Positions 59,840 to 64,000 of a stretch of 64,000 bases of DNA are shown here, one piece after another (position 1 is the stretch's first letter; each line of letters opens with the position of its first letter). A program made the translations under genes and the position numbers. This DNA is from Effusibacillus consociatus (lineage in GTDB: Bacteria > Bacillota > Bacilli > Tumebacillales > Effusibacillaceae): the NCBI RefSeq assembly GCF_042652925.1, contig NZ_JBHSHC010000029.1, positions 1 to 64,000 on the forward strand, written 5' to 3'. The notes under the pieces were generated by a model. That model saw nothing but the letters and a program-made list of their open reading frames with translations, searched no databases and had not been told where the DNA came from.

Positions 59840-60241
59840 CTTCAATGCCTAGGCGCGAACACCGGATGGTGCAGGCTCCAAGTCCTCTTCCTTTGAATCT
59901 CCAATCCGTTGGCGATCCCACGTTCATAAAGGTTACCCAACAAAGGAAGCTCTTCCGGTTGGGTTGCCACAATCACTTTGCCGCAAATTTCATGTTGAAT
60001 TCCATGTTCTTCAGAATCTGATCATGGAACGCGCACCTTCCCGAGCAAATTTTGCTTTGAAACTCCCCGGTTTATAATAAATTCCCGAGTGAATGACTCC
60101 ACTGTTTCGTCCTGTCTGGTGTTTGGCCCAACCCTCTTCTTTTTCCACCAACACCATACGGGCATTCGGATGCCGCTGATGCAGCGCCAAAGCGGTAGAA
60201 AGCCTAACAATCCCCCCGCCGATAACGGCAAAATCATACAT
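59840..60241 (-). pseudogene. lhgO: decayed L-2-hydroxyglutarate oxidase (LhgO-like)
   Basis: From ATG 60241 the frame gives a FAD-binding N-terminus (MYDFAVIGGGIVRLSTALAL, GRNSGVIHSGIYY, AREGARSMIRF) of the LhgO family and then stops near 60011. In another frame the homology continues (CGKVIVATQPEELPLLGNLYERGIANGL) before breaking up near 59840. At least one frameshift and a large 3' deletion are therefore present. The original enzyme would be ~400 residues and oxidise L-2-hydroxyglutarate. The remainder of 59690-59840 holds no clear coding. Confidence 0.8.
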
Positions 60242-60455
60242 ATCTCTCACCTGCACTCCATTTTAAAAATACATTTTTGGATATCCTGAATTACTTCTAT
60301 CAACTTTTGTTACAATCCTGTTACTAAAGATTAAGATTTAAATAGAAATTTGATGTATTGGGAGATATCGGTAATATCCCGATAAATTCAGAAATAAAAA
60401 TAGAGTACGGACCATTATAAATGTAGTTAAAAACAGATGGGGAGGTGTGGAGGGC

Positions 60456-60656
60456 ATGTCAAATTCAATCGTATTCGGTGCCATCGTGATCGCTTTCTTA
60501 CTGTTGGCCGGTCTGTTTATTATCAAGTCCTATACCAACGTCAAAGTCCAGATCAAACTCTTGGGAATGACTTTATTCTTGCAGGGGAACAGATCAGAAA
60601 AAAAAGAGAGCTCGCGTTCGCGAACTCGTCAAAAAAACGGATCCGATACTGTATAA
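60456..60656 (+). CDS. small membrane protein (66 residues)
   Basis: A single N-terminal hydrophobic segment (about residues 4-25, IVFGAIVIAFLLLAGLFII) is followed by a basic cytoplasmic tail rich in Lys, Arg and Ser. Not assigned to a family. ATG 60456 is preferred, with GGGGAGG and GGAGG upstream; a GTG nine bases before overlaps the first. A terminator follows after about 40 bases. Confidence 0.65.
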   Translation: MSNSIVFGAIVIAFLLLAGLFIIKSYTNVKVQIKLLGMTLFLQGNRSEKKESSRSRTRQKNGSDTV

Positions 60657-60698
60657 ACATATAACAGAAGAAACAAAAATATGACGTACTTTTTTAGG

Positions 60699-60718
60699 AC
60701 GAGGTCATAAGACCTCGT
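60699..60718. terminator. terminator between the small membrane protein and VWA genes
   Basis: ACGAGGTC/GACCTCGT, an 8-bp stem with ATAA loop, followed by TTTTCTG on the plus side. It also lies just after the stop of the convergent VWA gene. Confidence 0.85.
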
Positions 60719-60736
60719 TTTCTGCTTCCTGTAACG

Positions 60737-62626
60737 CTAGATCCCTTTAAACAAAAGTTTTCGCAGAACAGGTGTCAAATGCTCTGTCAATTGTTCGACT
60801 TGCGGTACAATCACACTCGAATGGCCGTAGATATTGCGCATCATCTGACGTTCTTCTTCGGACACCTCATCATTTGCAAGGTAAACACCGATGACATCAA
60901 TCGACTGACGTCTGGCCTCCAGTACGGCTTGGTAGGTGTCCAGAATCCCATTTTCATGATAATCGGCAGCTGCCGGTTCCCCATCCGAGAATACGAGTAA
61001 GACCCGATTTTTCTCGGATCGATTCCGCAAATAGTTTGACACGATGCGGATGGCAAATCCATCGCGGTTGTCCTGTTGGGGTTCCAATTGCAAAATCTTC
61101 GGGCCGGCAGATCCCGACAATGAAGAAGCAAAATCAAGGATCACATGAAAAATGTTCGGATAGTCATTCGGGTCCGCATTCTGAGAATCCTCCCAGAAAC
61201 CGATTACGGCATGCGGAATTTGTAAATACCGGAGTGTCTCGTGAAAGAGTGTGATCCCCAATTGTGTCCCCTGCATTTTATCAAACATCGAAGCCGAACA
61301 GTCCACCAGGAGAGCGAAAGCCGCATCAATCCGATTGGTGGGATTGCTTTTCTTATAAAAAAGCCGCGGATTTTTGTCAGTTACTACACGGACGAGATTT
61401 TTGCTTAAGCGACCGTATGGCAGATTGGATCTTGCCGCGGTTTTTTTCAGTTCCAGACTGAGTTGAATTGTTCGGGTTAATTTTCGCTGCAGCGGACCGA
61501 TTCGTTCCTTCATCTGCTGATAGTACGTAAAGTCAGCCTCGCTTACTGGTTCGGCCGTCTTCCAGACAGGACGTGCCTTCTCATTAAAAATTCCGAGACT
61601 CCCCTGTCCGCCCAGGGTTAATTCCGCTAATCGTTTATTCAGTTCCTCTTCTTTTGAAAACTCATTTCGGCTAGAAAATCGGGTGACACCTTGTACCAAT
61701 GCCAACGCCTGATCCCCCGGGTCCGTTTCACGGATTGTATCCCCGACGATATCCGTTCGTGTTCCGTGTTCCAGTTCAAATTGAAGCATGTTCTGTGGTT
61801 GTTCTCCTGTTTCCCGGTGCCAGGCAGGCATCTCTTCCTTTTGAGTATGCGGGTTCTCATCAGAAGCGTTCGTTTCCTCATTCTCAAGCTTTTTCGAACG
61901 TTCCAATGATTCGTCAAAATCTTGCCTGTCCGCATCCTGGGGGAGAGGTTCGATAACCCCATTAGCCGGTTGGATGGAAAAATAGGAACGGCTCATGTCC
62001 TTCTTTATGACCTCGGTGACGGCTTCTATAACATCCAAACTAGAATCAGCCACTTCATCCGTTGACTTCGCGTTTTTCAACCGATCCAGGTCAGGTTCCA
62101 GTTGATCTAACAACTCACGTAAATGCTCCTGCAGCAGCTCATTGTTAATCCCGGTCGCGAGCGATAGGTAGACGGCGCAGAAAAAAGCATCTGCAAGATC
62201 TTGAGACCGTACATGCATCCGAATTTGATTCGTGAAGTAAGCGCTATACAGTCTTTTCCGTACAGCAAAAATTTTGGCGGTTCCCGGGCGTACCCTTGTA
62301 CAGATTTGTTCCAAACGGATATCTTCCCCTAAAGCAAAAAGTTGTCTCGCAAAACTCGGAAGCGGGATGGTTTCGATTCTTTTCATAAAATCCTCAATTG
62401 CAGTAGAACTTGAAAACCATGCACTTCCGATACTTCGGAGATACACATCGCTTTTACAACCGGAAACGCGATCCGGTTCGGGAAAATCACTCCAAAATTG
62501 GCTTACTGTAACTTTGTTGCTGACAGAATCAAAATGGGAATGATAAGAAAGCTCCAATTGCAACGAATCTTTTCTTGTAAGGGTCCGTGCCAAATCCAAA
62601 AGCTGCATGCGCAAAAAAGAGTCCAC
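60737..62626 (-). CDS. VWA-domain protein (NorD/CbbO-like)
   Basis: A 629-residue protein with a C-terminal von Willebrand factor A domain whose metal-ion site reads LLVDCSASM (D-x-S-x-S). The N-terminal two thirds are helical and charged, with an acidic linker near residues 240-310. Such proteins pair with MoxR-type AAA+ ATPases (NorQ/NorD, CbbQ/CbbO) to activate metalloenzymes, and the preceding gene is such an ATPase. The target is unknown: no nor or cbb genes are visible here. GTG start follows AAGGGAGC. Confidence 0.88.
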   Translation of the reverse strand: MDSFLRMQLLDLARTLTRKDSLQLELSYHSHFDSVSNKVTVSQFWSDFPEPDRVSGCKSDVYLRSIGSAWFSSSTAIEDFMKRIETIPLPSFARQLFALGEDIRLEQICTRVRPGTAKIFAVRKRLYSAYFTNQIRMHVRSQDLADAFFCAVYLSLATGINNELLQEHLRELLDQLEPDLDRLKNAKSTDEVADSSLDVIEAVTEVIKKDMSRSYFSIQPANGVIEPLPQDADRQDFDESLERSKKLENEETNASDENPHTQKEEMPAWHRETGEQPQNMLQFELEHGTRTDIVGDTIRETDPGDQALALVQGVTRFSSRNEFSKEEELNKRLAELTLGGQGSLGIFNEKARPVWKTAEPVSEADFTYYQQMKERIGPLQRKLTRTIQLSLELKKTAARSNLPYGRLSKNLVRVVTDKNPRLFYKKSNPTNRIDAAFALLVDCSASMFDKMQGTQLGITLFHETLRYLQIPHAVIGFWEDSQNADPNDYPNIFHVILDFASSLSGSAGPKILQLEPQQDNRDGFAIRIVSNYLRNRSEKNRVLLVFSDGEPAAADYHENGILDTYQAVLEARRQSIDVIGVYLANDEVSEEERQMMRNIYGHSSVIVPQVEQLTEHLTPVLRKLLFKGI

Positions 62627-62659
62627 AAGTAAAGCTCCCTTCCCCGTAACAACCTAGCT

Positions 62660-63571
62660 TTAAAATAAAGTTTCGGCGATGTTTCGGACTGCCGCCTGTT
62701 CACGCTCATCGTCCAGCTTGTCAATAATGGCTCTCTGAATAGCCCGCATCGGAGGGAGATAGACCGTCAGATCACAAGCGTCTAACAATCCCCGAATGGA
62801 AGCCGCCTCGTCCGGCAGTTGACCATTTTGTACCTGGGCAAGCAAATCGGCGGATAATTGAACAAACAGCTCGATCAGTCGCTCATCTTTTAAACGGGAT
62901 TGGTCGCGCAAAAGTTGTTTTAACCTCTCTCCCTGCAAATACGGAACGTCGATCACCACAAACCGATTTTTTAATGCTTCGTTCAAAGGAACCGTACCTA
63001 CATACCCCACATTAATCGCAGTAATGACCCCGAATCCCTCTTTCGAGCGTACAACTTCCCCTGTGAACGGATTGGTAATCATTCGCCGATAATCAAAAAC
63101 CCCGTTAAGAATCGGAAGTGTTTCCGGTTTCGCCATGTTAATTTCATCGATATAGAGAAAGTGACCGCTTTTCATCGCTTTTATGATCGGGCCTGGCAGG
63201 AATTCAACGACAGGTTTTCCTTTTTCCTGAACCAAGGTTTTAAATCCAAGCAAAGCCTCCGCGTCCAAATCGACAGAGCAATTAACGGAATGGAGCGGTT
63301 GTCCGAACAAATAAGAGAGGTACTCCGCCAGCTTTGTTTTTCCGGCACCCGTAGGTCCCTTTAAAAGTACATTTTTCCCTAAGAAAAGCGCAATGATTGC
63401 GTCTGCAAGCACGGACGCATGGGGAGGGATATACCCCATTCGCCCGATCAGCAGTTGATCTTCCGGGGATAGATTCTGCTGTCTCCGCGTTCGGAAACGT
63501 TGCAGTTCATCAAGGATATAGGGATCAACGCCAAGAGTATGCAGTTGATTGAGTAGCGAATTGTCGGTCAT
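62660..63571 (-). CDS. MoxR-family AAA+ ATPase (NorQ/CbbQ-like)
   Basis: A 303-residue AAA+ protein with Walker A GPTGAGKTKL near residue 75, Walker B FLYIDEINMAKPE, the sensor-1 Asn in GVITAINVGY and the arginine-finger NRFVVIDVPY region. It works with the VWA protein encoded 33 bases downstream as a chaperone that remodels or inserts metals into a partner. ATG follows TGGAGGAAC. The substrate may lie elsewhere in the genome, possibly a di-iron or molybdenum enzyme. Confidence 0.92.
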   Translation of the reverse strand: MTDNSLLNQLHTLGVDPYILDELQRFRTRRQQNLSPEDQLLIGRMGYIPPHASVLADAIIALFLGKNVLLKGPTGAGKTKLAEYLSYLFGQPLHSVNCSVDLDAEALLGFKTLVQEKGKPVVEFLPGPIIKAMKSGHFLYIDEINMAKPETLPILNGVFDYRRMITNPFTGEVVRSKEGFGVITAINVGYVGTVPLNEALKNRFVVIDVPYLQGERLKQLLRDQSRLKDERLIELFVQLSADLLAQVQNGQLPDEAASIRGLLDACDLTVYLPPMRAIQRAIIDKLDDEREQAAVRNIAETLF

Positions 63572-63615
63572 ATTGTTCCTCCAGATAGATCGTTAAAAAG
63601 TACCCTTAAAAAGTA

Positions 63616-63642
63616 CCCCTTCGGCAACATATACCAAAGGGG
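63616..63642 (-). terminator. terminator of the DUF3055-like gene
   Basis: CCCCTTTGG/CCGAAGGGG, a 9-bp stem with one mismatch or G-T pair, followed by TACTTTTTAAG on the minus strand. Confidence 0.8.
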
Positions 63643-63650
63643 CGCGGGAC

Positions 63651-63920
63651 TTACAGATTTGCAAGCAGAAATTCAGACAATTCTTCGGCTTCTTCTTCCG
63701 ATTTCAAAGCAAACGCTTCCGCCAGGTACATTAGATTGGCCGCGTCCTTCTGGTTAAGAATCGCTGTGCGATTTGTCTGCAGACAGGTCACCACTTTTTT
63801 TCCGTAAAAGTGGGCGGTTGTAGTAAGCATTAAATCAAATCGTGCGTGTTCTCCCACGAAGCCGACGTACCGGGTTTCCGTTTTTTCAATTTCATCGTAC
63901 ATAACAATCGGGTCTGCCAT
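63651..63920 (-). CDS. DUF3055-like small protein
   Basis: An 89-residue protein with RYVGFVGEHARFDLMLTTTAHFYGKKVVTCLQTNRTAIL, which resembles the DUF3055 family of Bacilli, and a C-terminal acidic helix. Function is unknown. ATG 63920 lies 8 bases from GGAG; a GTG nine bases upstream overlaps that site. It is expressed from an extended -10 promoter just upstream and ends at its own terminator. Confidence 0.65.
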   Translation of the reverse strand: MADPIVMYDEIEKTETRYVGFVGEHARFDLMLTTTAHFYGKKVVTCLQTNRTAILNQKDAANLMYLAEAFALKSEEEAEELSEFLLANL

Positions 63921-63958
63921 CTTCTTCACTCCAAATCCCGCCTAGAATCAGCAGGGTC

Positions 63959-63967
63959 ATTATATCA
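63959..63967 (-). promoter_or_regulatory. extended -10 promoter of the DUF3055-like gene
   Basis: The minus strand reads TGATATAAT, a TG-N-TATAAT extended -10 box, about 40 bases before the start codon. A -35 box is not clear. Confidence 0.6.
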
Positions 63968-64000
63968 TAAAAAACACCCTCTTATGTTCGATTCAGAAAC

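Noticed and set aside
63600..63620. AAAAAGTACCC tandem repeat
   Set aside because: Two copies of a short stretch next to the terminator; too small to be more than local duplication.

Overview
The window reads as chromosomal DNA of a spore-forming member of the Bacillota, order Bacillales. The evidence is AGGAGG-type ribosome binding sites, GTG/TTG starts, a YheC/YheD spore-coat ATP-grasp protein, an SR1P peptide, a divergent gltA/gltC pair and a CcpA-type cre site. An Alicyclobacillaceae-like organism (Effusibacillus, Tumebacillus or Kyrpidia type) is only a guess. No rRNA, tRNA or CRISPR array was seen.

Layout. 1-7.6 kb: the 3' end of an IS1380-type transposase, an ABC-F ATPase, a LysM protein, a ferredoxin/MBL hydrolase, a DEAD-box helicase, a PH-domain protein, and an IS110 element with a structured non-coding left end that probably holds its bridge RNA. 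7.7-20.2 kb: a purine-degradation operon on the minus strand. It runs deaminase, pucA, pucB, pucC (frameshifted), pucD, pucE, uraD, uricase, HIU hydrolase, allantoate amidohydrolase, an M20 hydrolase and allantoinase, covering aminopurine to xanthine, urate, allantoin and allantoate. Its leader holds two copies of an unidentified structured element, each ending in a terminator-like hairpin and each followed by an ORF. 20.7-24.6 kb: DUF2294 protein, a small Cys-rich protein, an HNH protein, an SDR, the SR1P peptide gene and a Gfo/Idh/MocA oxidoreductase.

24.7-37.1 kb: a complete soluble di-iron monooxygenase system of the propane/acetone (Mim/Prm) type. A sigma-54 activator and a minus-strand accessory operon (DJ-1/PfpI, amidohydrolase, DUF59 factor, alcohol dehydrogenase, dedicated GroEL) lie opposite the plus-strand mimABCD genes. 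Each arm starts at a recognisable -24/-12 promoter. A repeat cluster lies exactly midway between the two promoters and looks like a shared enhancer for the activator.

37.1-50.3 kb: a polyol operon on the minus strand. It has ABC importer genes without an ATPase, two polyol dehydrogenases, a PfkB kinase, a truncated SIS gene, xylulokinase, a PRD regulator, a mannitol-type PTS EIICBA and an HPr paralogue with Asn in place of regulatory Ser46. Upstream are a -10 box, a cre site over the start point and a TTGTCA/TGACAA dyad near -65, which suggest CcpA repression plus MtlR-type activation.

50.4-64 kb: housekeeping and small genes (thioredoxin-like, CBS, autoregulated TetR, YheC/D), glutamate synthase gltA with divergent gltC, a small SH3/tudor-like protein, a decayed lhgO, a small membrane protein, a VWA/MoxR pair and a DUF3055-like protein. 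Several genes under 60 codons were found by direct reading (SR1P, 20448-20546, 50070-50225, 59522-59677).
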